Shown piece after piece: positions 18,019 to 27,570 of a stretch of DNA of 64,000 nucleotides (within the stretch, counting starts at the first letter, position 1; every line of letters starts with the position of its first letter). The notes below the pieces were generated by a model. The model made no database searches. It had not been told where the DNA came from and worked only from the letters and a program-made list of their open reading frames with translations. The DNA comes from an uncultured bacterium (lineage in GTDB: Bacteria; Patescibacteriota; Minisyncoccia; Phycocordibacterales; CAIZLB01): NCBI GenBank assembly GCA_903864515.1, contig CAIPFZ010000018.1, positions 1 through 64,000 on the forward strand. The letters run 5' to 3'. Both the position numbers and the translations under genes were made by a program.

Positions 18019-20769
18019 ATGAGCTTGATGAAATTTATAAACAACAAGACAGCTAAAAAAATCTTTGTGGTTGGGGTTTTGGTGTTGGGGTTTTTAACGG
18101 TAAATATTTCAGACAACGGAATAATGAAGTCAGCGGGGGCCGTTACAGACGAGGAAGCATTATATTATGCAAACAATGAGCAGTATGGGTACCTTGGAAT
18201 GACGACAGGGGATCAAGTTAGATTATCCATGGCAATGCACAACACCTCAACTCTAGCCCTGAGTGTTAACGATATGGCTGGAGTATTTGGAACATACGGT
18301 TCATATCTAAAGGCTACAACAAACGGACAGAACAGTTCACACATAACCCCAGATCAAGTTGCTGGCACAATAACAGTCAACACAATACTAAGAAAGTTAA
18401 ATGTTGACGTGTCTACAGACATAAAGGATCAAAATCTCATAGACCTTAAAAATTCAATATATCAATCAGTTATGAGCGTGTTGAGTGACCAGGAGTGTAT
18501 AGAAAACATGAAGAATGTACACAACATATCTCAAATATATGGTAGTCAAAATAACTATGAACTTATTACGGGCTGTGTAAAAAGAGTTACAGATAACTCA
18601 GCAAATGCATTTGCCGAATACTACAAAAAAACAACGAGTGACCCAGTAAAATTAAAAAACAGGCTTCAAGCACTCGATAATCAGCAATCTGGTAATCAAA
18701 AAGCTTTAGCGGCTGCTCCTGGTGGAAATGAGGAAATATATTGTATTAAGTGGTTAGGGGGAGTAAGTATCCCAGGCTGTATTGCAATACTTTCATATTT
18801 TATATTGTATTTAACCTCTTGGGTTCTTTTTGCGGCAGCTCTATTGTTTGATTTCACAATCAGTTACACACTATCAATGACTGATATTATTGATGGTTTT
18901 ACTTCTATACAATATGGCTGGGAGGTATTTAGAAACCTTATTAACCTGTTCTTTATATTAATATTAGTATTTATATCAATATCAACAATATTACAAGTTG
19001 ATAGTTATGGATATAAAAAATTATTAGGAAAACTTGTTATAGCTGCAATATTGATAAACTTTAGCATGTTCTTTACTAAAGTAATAATTGACGCAAGTAA
19101 TATTACCGCACTAGTCTTTTATAAGCAGATAATGGTTGATGCAAACAAAAAGAATATTGATACACCCAAGGCTGGGGACAACGTTGTAAGCTCGGCACTA
19201 ACTTCTGCATCTGAGGCGGCTGGAGAATACAACAATTTATCTATGGGTATTATGGATGCGCTAGGCATGCAAACCATTTGGGGTGTTTCAAAGACAACGG
19301 GGGGTGGTACAACCGGTGGTTCAACAAAAGATGCAAATAATGACCCAGCAATTAGGTCAGCGAGTGCAGTAGCTGCTGCTGGTGGAGCTGGTCTTGGATT
19401 AAATCCATGGACAATGACACTGGTTGGTCTTGGGGGTTCTGTTTTTATACTATTTCTTTCATTCATTTTCTTGGCCGCATCATTTATGTTCTTAGCCAGA
19501 ACTGTAATGTTAATAATGCTATTAGTAACCTCTCCAATAGCTTTTGCTGCAAATGTACTACCTCAAACAAAGAAACTGTCTGATAAGTGGTGGAGTAAAT
19601 TAAATAGCGCTGTTTTATTTGCCCCTGTATACATGCTATTGATGTTTGTTACACTCAAAATGATTTGGGGTAGGAGTGACAAAGTAACAAATCTACTTTC
19701 AATGTTCTCAAACACTGATTCTGGTGCTATCAATTCAATATTCTTCTTCTTCCTACTATGTTTTCTACTGGTAATGTGTCTAACAGCAGCAGCCACAATT
19801 GGAACAATAGGCTCAAAAACAATGAGCAGTTGGGGGAAGAGTTTGGGAACAAAGGCGAAGAACTTTGCTATCAACAAAGCAACTTCACCTGTCAGCTACT
19901 TAGCAGACAAGGCATCAAAAAGCAGTATACTATCTAGACTACCCGGCGGAGGTATGATTCTTCAGGGTGCGGATAAGCTAGCACAATCAAAACTTGGTGG
20001 TGACTCAAGCTATAGATCAAGAGTGGACGCTGACAAGAAAACATATCAAACAAGAGGTGAATTAATCAAAAAAGCCAGAACGGGAGATTTAATTAGAAGG
20101 ATGGGTGAAAGCGATGAGGAGTTTAATAAAAGAAAGAAAGATCAAGAAGGTGAGGGTAAGAAAGGACAAAGAGAATACTTGGGAATTAGTACAGCAAAAG
20201 GAGACAATCGCCTTGTTTCAAGTAGCTTTAATAAAGGTAAGCAAATGGCAATGCAGGAAATCATGAACAAAAGCCTGGCTGCAAAAACAGGTGCTTTCGT
20301 AGACATAGAAAACAAGGCTAAAAAGGATTCTTTTGCAGCCCTTAAACAAATATCTGAAAAACTTGAAGAGGCTGATGAGCACGGAGATCACACAGAGGAG
20401 GCATTGAAGTTTATTGAAAAAATTGGAAAAGAAGGAGTTGAAAGTATGGATTTGAAGGACTTAACTAAAGTTATAGATGGATTATCTAAACCATTCAACG
20501 ATCTCACAGAACAAATTTTTCAAAACAACAAAGAGGCTCACGACCTGAGGAACAGAAGGAGTGACCCAAGTACCCCATCCACAGAATTGATCGATATAGA
20601 CAACAGACTTAGCGCTATAACCACCGACAATTTAACACATAGAAACAGGAGAGATGAATTGAGAGATATAATTAGCCTAATAGAGAAACCTATCAACAGA
20701 TGGCAAGAAAATGACGCGAGAAGTGGAACCAAGGCAGCTATCGAAGAGAATAAACCTGATAAAAAATAA
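18019..20769 (+). CDS. VirB6/TrbL-like polytopic membrane protein
   Basis: The 916-residue protein begins with a signal-like segment (about 14-30), then a soluble, probably external region (40-240). About eight hydrophobic helices follow: 252-290 (two), 301-325, 335-357, 464-515 (two), 530-550 and 571-598. The last third (600-916) is charged, helical and probably cytoplasmic. The pattern of SPIAFAANVLP followed by KLSDKWWSKL resembles the VirB6/TrbL channel family of type IV secretion systems. The large charged tail is unusual for VirB6. TATAAT (18004-18009) ends 9 bases before the ATG, so this is a new transcription unit. The next gene follows after 3 bases. Confidence 0.75.
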   Translation: MSLMKFINNKTAKKIFVVGVLVLGFLTVNISDNGIMKSAGAVTDEEALYYANNEQYGYLGMTTGDQVRLSMAMHNTSTLALSVNDMAGVFGTYGSYLKATTNGQNSSHITPDQVAGTITVNTILRKLNVDVSTDIKDQNLIDLKNSIYQSVMSVLSDQECIENMKNVHNISQIYGSQNNYELITGCVKRVTDNSANAFAEYYKKTTSDPVKLKNRLQALDNQQSGNQKALAAAPGGNEEIYCIKWLGGVSIPGCIAILSYFILYLTSWVLFAAALLFDFTISYTLSMTDIIDGFTSIQYGWEVFRNLINLFFILILVFISISTILQVDSYGYKKLLGKLVIAAILINFSMFFTKVIIDASNITALVFYKQIMVDANKKNIDTPKAGDNVVSSALTSASEAAGEYNNLSMGIMDALGMQTIWGVSKTTGGGTTGGSTKDANNDPAIRSASAVAAAGGAGLGLNPWTMTLVGLGGSVFILFLSFIFLAASFMFLARTVMLIMLLVTSPIAFAANVLPQTKKLSDKWWSKLNSAVLFAPVYMLLMFVTLKMIWGRSDKVTNLLSMFSNTDSGAINSIFFFFLLCFLLVMCLTAAATIGTIGSKTMSSWGKSLGTKAKNFAINKATSPVSYLADKASKSSILSRLPGGGMILQGADKLAQSKLGGDSSYRSRVDADKKTYQTRGELIKKARTGDLIRRMGESDEEFNKRKKDQEGEGKKGQREYLGISTAKGDNRLVSSSFNKGKQMAMQEIMNKSLAAKTGAFVDIENKAKKDSFAALKQISEKLEEADEHGDHTEEALKFIEKIGKEGVESMDLKDLTKVIDGLSKPFNDLTEQIFQNNKEAHDLRNRRSDPSTPSTELIDIDNRLSAITTDNLTHRNRRDELRDIISLIEKPINRWQENDARSGTKAAIEENKPDKK

Positions 20770-20772
20770 CAT

Positions 20773-21570
20773 ATGATTAATTTTACAAAAACAGACTTAG
20801 AAAACAGACTTAAAACTCTTTCCAAGGAGATGCAAGATAAGTTGTTAATGTTAAGTTACGAGGACTATTTTAGAAACATAATAAATTACAAAAACGTAAA
20901 AGATGACGAAATTTTTGATGCTGTAGGTTATGCAGCAAGAGTTGTTGCCCTCGGCTTCGCCTCCAAGCAAGAAATGTTTGATCTTATTTTGGAAGCGATA
21001 GGCGATGAAGATGAGGCTAGACATATTTTTGAAGAGATAGATAGAACAATACTTGTTCCAAATAATTTTCAAGGACTACAGCAAGATCAACAAGAAACAC
21101 CAAAAGCAGAAGTCTCGCAAGGCACATCAACTCAAGAAAACACAACAATCACAACAGAAACTGCAGAAGACATTCTTAAGGAAATTGAAAATCCAACACC
21201 GGCACCAGCATCCCTTCCAGTCTTTAAACCAGAACCTGTGATATCAACTCAAGCTCAAGCACCAGAATTAGCACCAACACAAGCGCCACAGCAATCAACA
21301 ATACAAACCCAGCAACCTATTCAAACAGAAATTCCACAGACAAATACTCCAATAAATCAAACGCAACCAACCCCAACCCAGTCAAACCCAGTATCAATGA
21401 CAATGCCAACAAAAGAGCAGGTTGCGGCGCAACAAATGAATCAACCTCCCCAAGTACAAACAAACCCAAACAAAGAATCTCAACTTGATTCCAAACTCAC
21501 AGATGCAACAGCACAGCCTTTAAAATCAACATATTATAAAATAGACCCTTATAGAGAGCAATTAAAATAA
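20773..21570 (+). CDS. Helical-domain protein with Pro/Gln-rich tail
   Basis: Residues 1-95 form a helical domain ending in the pattern EEIDRTILVP. The remaining residues (about 100-250) are a low-complexity Gln/Pro/Thr-rich, probably disordered tail with no signal peptide or membrane helix. The N-terminal domain aligns by eye with the next gene's product. Both share an L-S/P-x-x-M/F-Q start, an isoleucine-rich middle and the E-I-D-x-x-I-x-x-P end. It is likely a cytoplasmic partner of the secretion machine; its function is unknown. Confidence 0.7.
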   Translation: MINFTKTDLENRLKTLSKEMQDKLLMLSYEDYFRNIINYKNVKDDEIFDAVGYAARVVALGFASKQEMFDLILEAIGDEDEARHIFEEIDRTILVPNNFQGLQQDQQETPKAEVSQGTSTQENTTITTETAEDILKEIENPTPAPASLPVFKPEPVISTQAQAPELAPTQAPQQSTIQTQQPIQTEIPQTNTPINQTQPTPTQSNPVSMTMPTKEQVAAQQMNQPPQVQTNPNKESQLDSKLTDATAQPLKSTYYKIDPYREQLK

Positions 21571-21571
21571 A

Positions 21572-21901
21572 ATGACAGCAAATTCAATAGAAAGAAATAA
21601 AGAAAGATTTGATTCACTCCCTCAAGATTTTCAGCGGGCAATCAGGACAAGTGATTATGATCTAGAACTTGCAACAATAGCAAAAAAATACAAGCTTCAT
21701 ATTGATCAATCAGCCAACCTAGAAGAAACATTGGCAAAATTCATTTTTGGGGAGATAGAATCTTCAGATCTGATATCGGAAATGGAATCGAAAGTAAATA
21801 TACCAAGAGATACAGCGGTTGAAATGGTGAAGGAAATAGATCAATTGATTATTACGCCCATCAGAAAAAACCTTCAAGATATTCAATCAAAGACAAGTTA
21901 G
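21572..21901 (+). CDS. Small helical protein, paralogous to the preceding gene
   Basis: This 109-residue protein starts 1 base after the previous stop, clearly in the same operon. It looks like a stand-alone copy of the helical domain of its neighbour, ending in KEIDQLIITP. There is no signal peptide, membrane segment or catalytic motif. Function unknown. Confidence 0.7.
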   Translation: MTANSIERNKERFDSLPQDFQRAIRTSDYDLELATIAKKYKLHIDQSANLEETLAKFIFGEIESSDLISEMESKVNIPRDTAVEMVKEIDQLIITPIRKNLQDIQSKTS

Positions 21902-21985
21902 ACTAAAACTTATGTAGATAAAATATTAAATTTTATCACAAAAGAAGACTTGAAATAATTGTCATGATATAATTGTTTTGACAAC

Positions 21986-22423
21986 ATGAGATATCAAACG
22001 CCACAATTTATTGAAGAGGATGAAAAACTATTTGGCCCCCTAACATTTAGGCAGTTTGTCTATTTAGTAGGGGGTCTTGGTATTTCATTTGTATTATACA
22101 AAACACTTCCTTTCTTGATTTCTCTATTAGTAATAATCCCAGTAATGATGACTTCAGTTGCTTTGGCATTTTACAAAGTAAATGAAAGGCCTTTTATTGA
22201 TACATTAGAAGCTGCTTTCTTTTTTATGTTCTCCAACAGACTTTATACATACAAAAAAATAGACAAACCTATTAAACAGAGCATGGATGATCAAAAGACA
22301 AGAATAGCACCTCAAATTAATCTGGGAGTCTCTAGTAGCAAACTAAAGGACTTAGCATGGAGTCTAGATATTAATGAAAAGACCAACAGCAGAGTTGGTG
22401 ATAATCAAAAATTAAATATATAA
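21986..22423 (+). CDS. PrgI family membrane protein of type IV secretion
   Basis: The 145-residue protein has the PrgI layout: a short N-terminal segment with YQTPQFIEEDEKLFGPLTFRQ, two adjacent membrane helices (about 31-65), and a conserved NERPFIDTLEAAFFF segment before a polar tail. PrgI proteins occur with VirB4 in conjugation systems of Gram-positive bacteria and in Candidate Phyla bacteria, where they are thought to be VirB3-like. TATAAT (21968-21973) ends 12 bases before the ATG. The TraC-like gene starts 7 bases after its stop. Confidence 0.88.
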   Translation: MRYQTPQFIEEDEKLFGPLTFRQFVYLVGGLGISFVLYKTLPFLISLLVIIPVMMTSVALAFYKVNERPFIDTLEAAFFFMFSNRLYTYKKIDKPIKQSMDDQKTRIAPQINLGVSSSKLKDLAWSLDINEKTNSRVGDNQKLNI

Positions 22424-22430
22424 TTAAAAA

Positions 22431-23093
22431 ATGTCATCAAACGCATCTATAAACTCAAAACCAACTCAAGACTTTGTCCCAATTAAAGAGGTTAGGGATG
22501 GAGTTGTAATACTAAAGGATGGATCGATGAGAGCAGTTCTACTTGCTTCATCTATAAACTTTGCCCTGAAATCACAAGAGGAACAGCAATCGGTACTTTA
22601 TCAATTCCAAAACTTCTTAAATTCAATAAACTTCTCCATTCAGATATTCGTTCAATCAAGAAGACTGGATATTACACCTTATATCAACTTATTGGATGAT
22701 AGAATTAAATTTCAATCTAGTGAGCTAATGAAGGTTCAAACAAGGGAATATATGGATTTTATTAGAAATCTAACAGAATCAGTAAATATTATGACAAAGA
22801 GTTTCTTTGTTGTAATTCCATATTCACCTGCAATAATAAGTCAAAAAGGTGGTGTATTATCAGGTATTTTTGGTGGAAAGAAGGACAAGAAAGAATCTGA
22901 CAATGAAGAGTTTTTACAATTTGAAGAATACAAGAGTCAATTACAACAAAGAGTTGACGTAGTAGAACAAGGACTTGCAAGATGTGGAGTTAGAGTTGCA
23001 GAACTTGGAACAGAAGAAATAATTGAGTTCTTCTACAAACTATTTAATCCAGGAACAGTAGAAAAACCAATCAACATGTCAGTAGACAGATAG
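22431..23093 (+). CDS. TraC-like / VirB4 N-terminal-domain protein
   Basis: The 220-residue protein resembles the N-terminal domain of VirB4/TraC ATPases: VPIKEVRDGVVILKDG at the start, then a FQNFLNSINFSIQI segment, a long helix with QQRVDVVEQGLARCGV, and a FYKLFNPG end. It has no Walker motif. It sits 35 bases before the ATPase gene. Such split modules are common in this bacterial group. It could assist VirB4 assembly; alternatively it is a separate core subunit. Confidence 0.8.
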   Translation: MSSNASINSKPTQDFVPIKEVRDGVVILKDGSMRAVLLASSINFALKSQEEQQSVLYQFQNFLNSINFSIQIFVQSRRLDITPYINLLDDRIKFQSSELMKVQTREYMDFIRNLTESVNIMTKSFFVVIPYSPAIISQKGGVLSGIFGGKKDKKESDNEEFLQFEEYKSQLQQRVDVVEQGLARCGVRVAELGTEEIIEFFYKLFNPGTVEKPINMSVDR

Positions 23094-23128
23094 AATTTTT
23101 ATGCATTTTAGCGTACAATTAGAACAAC

Positions 23129-24976
23129 ATGAGTTTACTAGATTTTTTAAAAAAACAACCACAAGAAAGTTCTCCAATTAGTTCCATTCTACCAAAGGAA
23201 ATTTATCAATCTGGTGTTTTGGAATTACAGGACATTATCGCACCGTCTGGCCTTAAGATAAGTCCAAAGACAATAAATCTTGGGGAAAAAATAGTTAGAA
23301 CCTTCTTTGTTATATCTTATCCAAGATTTCTATCATCAAATTGGTTCTCTCCAATAATTAACCTAGATAAAGTCTTTGATATTTCTATTTTTGTACACCC
23401 AATAGATACATCTACAATATTAAGACAATTTACAAAAAAAGTTGCAGACATTGAAGTTGATATAAGTACAAGAGAAACAAAAGGATTGGTTAGAGATCCA
23501 AAACTTGATACCGCCTATCAAGATCTAGAAGAGCTCCGAGACAAGCTACAACAAGCACAGGAGAGACTTTTTGATGTAGGCCTATACCTTTCCATATATG
23601 GAGAGAATGAGCAGGAATTGGACAAAATTGAGTCTGAAATCAAATCAATACTTGAATCTAATCTTGTATTCATTAAACCCGCTCTATTTCAACAAGAACA
23701 AGGCTTTCAAAGTGTTCTTCCGATAGGTGAAGACAAGCTAGGTGTTCACTCAAAACTAAACTCAGAGCCATTGTCTAGTATTTTTCCTTTTATCTCTTTT
23801 GACCTTACATCCGATAAGGGAATTTTGTACGGAATTAATAGACACAACTCGAGTCTAATTCTTTTTGATAGATTTTCTCTAGAAAACTATAACTCTGTTA
23901 CTTTTGCTAAAGCAGGATCTGGTAAGTCATATCAAACAAAGCTAGAAATCATCAGATCCATGATGTTTGATACAGATGTCATAGTTCTTGACCCAGAGCG
24001 AGAATATGAATACCTTGCAGAAGCAACAGGAGGAAGATATTTCAATATTTCATTAACATCAGAACACCATATTAATCCCTTTGACTTACCTGTACCAAGA
24101 GAAGGTGAATCTTCAGCGGATGTTTTAAGATCCAACATTATCAACCTTGTTGGTTTGTTTAGAATAATGCTTGGAGGACTTACACCAGAAGAGGATGCTG
24201 TTATGGACAGAGCAATCACTGAGACCTATGCCCTTAAGGATATTACTCCTGAATCTAATTTTGCTGCCGCTGAACCACCACTTATGTCAGACTTTGAGCT
24301 TGTTCTTGGTGGAATGGAAGGTGGAGAATCATTGGCTCAAAGATTAACTAAATATACCAAAGGAACATGGGCGGGTTTTATCAACAGACCTTCAAATATT
24401 GATATCAACAAAAAATTTGTGGTCTTTTCACTTAGAGACATGGAAGAGGAATTGAAACCTGTTGCGATGTATATTGTTATGCACTACATTTGGAATGCAA
24501 TTAGAAAAGAATTAAAGAAGAGACTCTTGGTTATTGACGAGGCGTGGTATTTGATGAAGTCTGAGGACACAGCATCATTCCTTCTTGGATTAGCTAAAAG
24601 AGGTAGAAAATATTATTTGGGTCTTGCGACAATTACACAAGACGTTGAAGACTTTCTAAAATCCCCTTATGGATTACCAATTATTTCCAACTCTTCTATT
24701 CAAATCCTACTTAAACAATCTCCATCGTCAATTGATATTGTTCAAAAAACCTTTAATTTAACTGATGAGGAAAAATATCTTCTCCTTGAGTCAGATGTAG
24801 GAGAGGGAATGTTCTTCGCTGGACTTAAGCACGTGGCAATCAAAGTCATTGCATCGTATACAGAAAATCAGATTATTACATCAAAGCCATCTGAGGTTTT
24901 GCAAATAAAGAAGGAAAAGGCTGAGTTGGCTGAGCAAAGAGCAACTGAGATGGAAAATCTAAAGAGAAGTATTTAA
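23129..24976 (+). CDS. virB4: VirB4-like type IV secretion ATPase
   Basis: The 615-residue ATPase should power assembly or substrate transfer. It has an N-terminal VirB4 domain (about 40-230), Walker A AKAGSGKS near 262, the DPEREYEYLA segment just after it, Walker B LLVIDEAWYLM near 466, and a downstream Gln motif TITQDVEDF. All nucleotide-binding residues are intact. TACAAT (23114-23119) lies 9 bases before the ATG, so it may also be transcribed separately from the TraC-like gene. No VirD4 coupling protein or relaxase was found nearby. Confidence 0.92.
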   Translation: MSLLDFLKKQPQESSPISSILPKEIYQSGVLELQDIIAPSGLKISPKTINLGEKIVRTFFVISYPRFLSSNWFSPIINLDKVFDISIFVHPIDTSTILRQFTKKVADIEVDISTRETKGLVRDPKLDTAYQDLEELRDKLQQAQERLFDVGLYLSIYGENEQELDKIESEIKSILESNLVFIKPALFQQEQGFQSVLPIGEDKLGVHSKLNSEPLSSIFPFISFDLTSDKGILYGINRHNSSLILFDRFSLENYNSVTFAKAGSGKSYQTKLEIIRSMMFDTDVIVLDPEREYEYLAEATGGRYFNISLTSEHHINPFDLPVPREGESSADVLRSNIINLVGLFRIMLGGLTPEEDAVMDRAITETYALKDITPESNFAAAEPPLMSDFELVLGGMEGGESLAQRLTKYTKGTWAGFINRPSNIDINKKFVVFSLRDMEEELKPVAMYIVMHYIWNAIRKELKKRLLVIDEAWYLMKSEDTASFLLGLAKRGRKYYLGLATITQDVEDFLKSPYGLPIISNSSIQILLKQSPSSIDIVQKTFNLTDEEKYLLLESDVGEGMFFAGLKHVAIKVIASYTENQIITSKPSEVLQIKKEKAELAEQRATEMENLKRSI

Positions 24977-25013
24977 ATCAGTTGCAGGGAGGTATATTAT
25001 ATGTTTAATAAAG

Positions 25014-25039
25014 AAGCTTTTTTAAAAAAAGGCTTTTTT
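25014..25039 (+). terminator. Probable terminator after virB4
   Basis: AAGC followed by six T pairs with A-rich sequence plus GCTT (25014-25039, one bulged G), followed by a T-run. It ends the PrgI-VirB4 unit. Confidence 0.6.
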
Positions 25040-25069
25040 ATTATCCTGTAGTCTGTTAATATATAGACA

Positions 25070-25549
25070 ATGAACGAAAGGCAAGCAGAAAGTCAATATA
25101 AACTATCAAACAAGAGAAATCCTGGTAGAAGTTCTGTTTTTAAAAAAAATGAAGAGGATGATTTTGAGGATGAAGATAGTATGTATTTAAATAGCGAAGA
25201 TGAACCAGAGAAGAGGGTCTCAGTGAAAGCCTTTTTATTGTCTATAATTTTTGGCTTAGTTTTAGATGTAGTCAGCTTCTTTCTACCCATCTTAGGTTGG
25301 TCTGTTGGCACCGTGTTAATAATTCTGTTATATTTTAAGCTTGGAGTTAAATTTCATTTTAAAAACTTAATGAAGTTTGGTGGTTGTAGCTTTATTGAAT
25401 CAATTCCAGTCATAAACATGTTTCCAGCCTTTACTTTGGCTATAATTTTAAATGTTGGCCCAATGGTTTGGGGTGGAGAACAAGAAGGTGAAGAACCCTC
25501 CCAATCTGCACATAAAGTACAGAGGGCAATATCAATGATTAAAAAATAG
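25070..25549 (+). CDS. Small two-helix membrane protein, unknown
   Basis: The 159-residue protein has a polar, acidic N-terminus (1-47) and two to three hydrophobic stretches (about 50-70, 73-90 and 110-132). The polar tail is rich in Glu and Gln. It resembles no family I can name. It lies in the secretion cluster between virB4 and a secreted protein, each with its own transcription signals. Confidence 0.65.
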   Translation: MNERQAESQYKLSNKRNPGRSSVFKKNEEDDFEDEDSMYLNSEDEPEKRVSVKAFLLSIIFGLVLDVVSFFLPILGWSVGTVLIILLYFKLGVKFHFKNLMKFGGCSFIESIPVINMFPAFTLAIILNVGPMVWGGEQEGEEPSQSAHKVQRAISMIKK

Positions 25550-25623
25550 AATTTTTGTATTCTGTGTATAAATTCTAAACAAAAATTAGTTTACAATGTA
25601 TAATTAATGATATAATTATTTAG

Positions 25624-26709
25624 ATGATTAAAATTAAAAAACAAAACTTAAGAAAAATCCTGATACTTACAGCTGTATTTTCATTTTTTGTTTTTAATCA
25701 AGATGAATACAATAGCCTATTGAAAAAGGCTGTTGCTCAAACAGGTGATGTATTGAATGTAGTTGACTCACCAATACCTGAACAAATAAAGGAAATCAAA
25801 CAACAATTAGAGATTAGTGTCTCTCCAGAAACACCCAGACCAAATGAAGACGTGAATATAAACATTGAGGCTTATGGATTAGATCTAAACTCAACTAATA
25901 TACAATGGCTTATTAATGGCAAAGAACGATTAAGAGGAGATGGCGAAAAGAGATTTTCTTTTAATGTGGGTAGCGGAGGAGAAAGTAGGGTGGTGGTTAA
26001 TGTTTTTCCAAAAAACCAACCTCAAATTTCAAGGAGTTTTGTCTTTAATCCATCAAATGTAGATTTATTATGGCAAGCTGAGACATATACACCCCCTTTT
26101 TACAAAGGAAAAGCACTATTTTCACCTGAATCATCTGTAACACTGGTTGCTATACCAAATTTTACAAACGGCAACTCAAGAGTTAGCGATTCAAATGTTG
26201 TATATAAATGGAGTATGGACAGAGAAGTGTTGGGTGATGATTCTGGATATGGTAAAAACTATTTAAAGTATAAATCAGACATAATAGAGTCAGAGAAGGA
26301 AATAGCGGTTGAAGCATACCCCTCTGGACAAGAATCAAGGAAAGGTGTCGGTAGTGCAACTCTTTCGGAGAAAAATTCCTTCGGACTATTCTACGAAGAC
26401 AACCCAACAAACGGCATAATGTTCAACTATTCTCTAACAAATCAAATAGACCTAGGTTCAAGGAGTGAATCAAAAATAAGCGTATTTCCATATAATTTCA
26501 CAACAAACAATAAAAGTTCTGGTCTACAATATACATGGTATGTAAATTCAGAGAAAATCAATATTCCAAGTAATACAAACACGGTGACAATCAAGAGAAA
26601 CAACAAGGAAAAGGTTGATTTAGCCAATGTTTTTGTTGATATATCAAACCCAACACATATAATGCAAACAACAAGAAGTGCTGTAGACTTTTTGTTCAAG
26701 AATAATTAA
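25624..26709 (+). CDS. Secreted Ig/PKD-like beta-sandwich protein
   Basis: The 361-residue protein begins with a signal or anchor helix (about 10-25). It continues with beta-rich repeats: residues about 55-125 have the pattern of an Ig- or PKD-like domain (SPETPRPNEDVNI, then WLINGKE, then F-x-V-x-V), and at least one further such domain follows (about 130-240). This suggests an extracellular structural or adhesive part. The start is 7 bases after TATAAT (25611-25616). Assignment to the secretion machine is by location only. Confidence 0.7.
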   Translation: MIKIKKQNLRKILILTAVFSFFVFNQDEYNSLLKKAVAQTGDVLNVVDSPIPEQIKEIKQQLEISVSPETPRPNEDVNINIEAYGLDLNSTNIQWLINGKERLRGDGEKRFSFNVGSGGESRVVVNVFPKNQPQISRSFVFNPSNVDLLWQAETYTPPFYKGKALFSPESSVTLVAIPNFTNGNSRVSDSNVVYKWSMDREVLGDDSGYGKNYLKYKSDIIESEKEIAVEAYPSGQESRKGVGSATLSEKNSFGLFYEDNPTNGIMFNYSLTNQIDLGSRSESKISVFPYNFTTNNKSSGLQYTWYVNSEKINIPSNTNTVTIKRNNKEKVDLANVFVDISNPTHIMQTTRSAVDFLFKNN

Positions 26710-26806
26710 AAGGCCAAAGCGGTGGTATTGAATTATTACTGAATATTTTAAAAACTTTCCATAAATAAAATATACATCAAACATTATTTGTTGTATTATA
26801 TTAATA

Positions 26807-27568
26807 ATGAATATTTTTAATCACGAAACTATTAATTTGAGTAAGAGAATTTTTTCTGGACTTATTATATTATCCTTGTTTTGTTACTCTTTCTTAATGT
26901 TTAGTTCACTAAACACTGTATTAGCGGCGGCGGATGATATGATAATAGATTTACCTCCGGTTAATGGAGTCCCTGATTCTGTTACTGTTCCACCCCTTAC
27001 TGGAAACTTAACACCTGGATTAGACAGATTAGGTGATCAAGTACCAATCAGAACCGGCGCCCCACTACCCGGCGGAACACCGAACAACAACTCCCCTGTA
27101 ATCACCCCCAACCAACAACCCTTAGGAATGCTTGATCAAGATGGCCCCAATGTTTCTGAGGATTGTGGAATTTCTCCAACGAAAGGTAAATGGAATTATT
27201 GTCTACTTGCACCTTTAAATGGCCTTATTGGTAAGCCGGGTACAAAAAAAAATACCTCTTCCTCCGGATCTACTGCTGTTGAAATATTTGATGTATCCGG
27301 AGGCTTAAGTCCATTCTTCTTCAAGGTATACAGAATTGGTGTAATGGCAGCTATTGCACTATCTATTGTAATGATATCTCTTGGAGGAATTCAGCTGGCT
27401 ACAACAGATTCAATATCCGGAACGGATTCTGGTAGAAAGAAGATCAACGCTGCTTTTGCTGGTCTGTTTATAGCCCTTTTCTCTTACGTTCTATTATATA
27501 CAATCAACCCAGCCTTAGTTAATAACGGATCAGGAGATATATTTGATAAGCAAGAAATAAAGCCTTAA
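26807..27568 (+). CDS. Pilin-like two-helix protein (VirB2/TrbC-like)
   Basis: The 253-residue protein has an N-terminal signal (about 15-43, ending LAAAD), a Pro/Gly/Asn-rich spacer (45-125) with one Cys pair, and two C-terminal helices (about 175-197 and 215-240) separated by a short loop with SGRKKINAAFAG. That final hairpin is the typical layout of VirB2/TrbC-type pilins or of related two-helix proteins in Candidate Phyla secretion clusters. It is longer than classical VirB2 because of the spacer. It ends 2 bases before the next gene. Confidence 0.72.
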   Translation: MNIFNHETINLSKRIFSGLIILSLFCYSFLMFSSLNTVLAAADDMIIDLPPVNGVPDSVTVPPLTGNLTPGLDRLGDQVPIRTGAPLPGGTPNNNSPVITPNQQPLGMLDQDGPNVSEDCGISPTKGKWNYCLLAPLNGLIGKPGTKKNTSSSGSTAVEIFDVSGGLSPFFFKVYRIGVMAAIALSIVMISLGGIQLATTDSISGTDSGRKKINAAFAGLFIALFSYVLLYTINPALVNNGSGDIFDKQEIKP

Positions 27569-27570
27569 AC

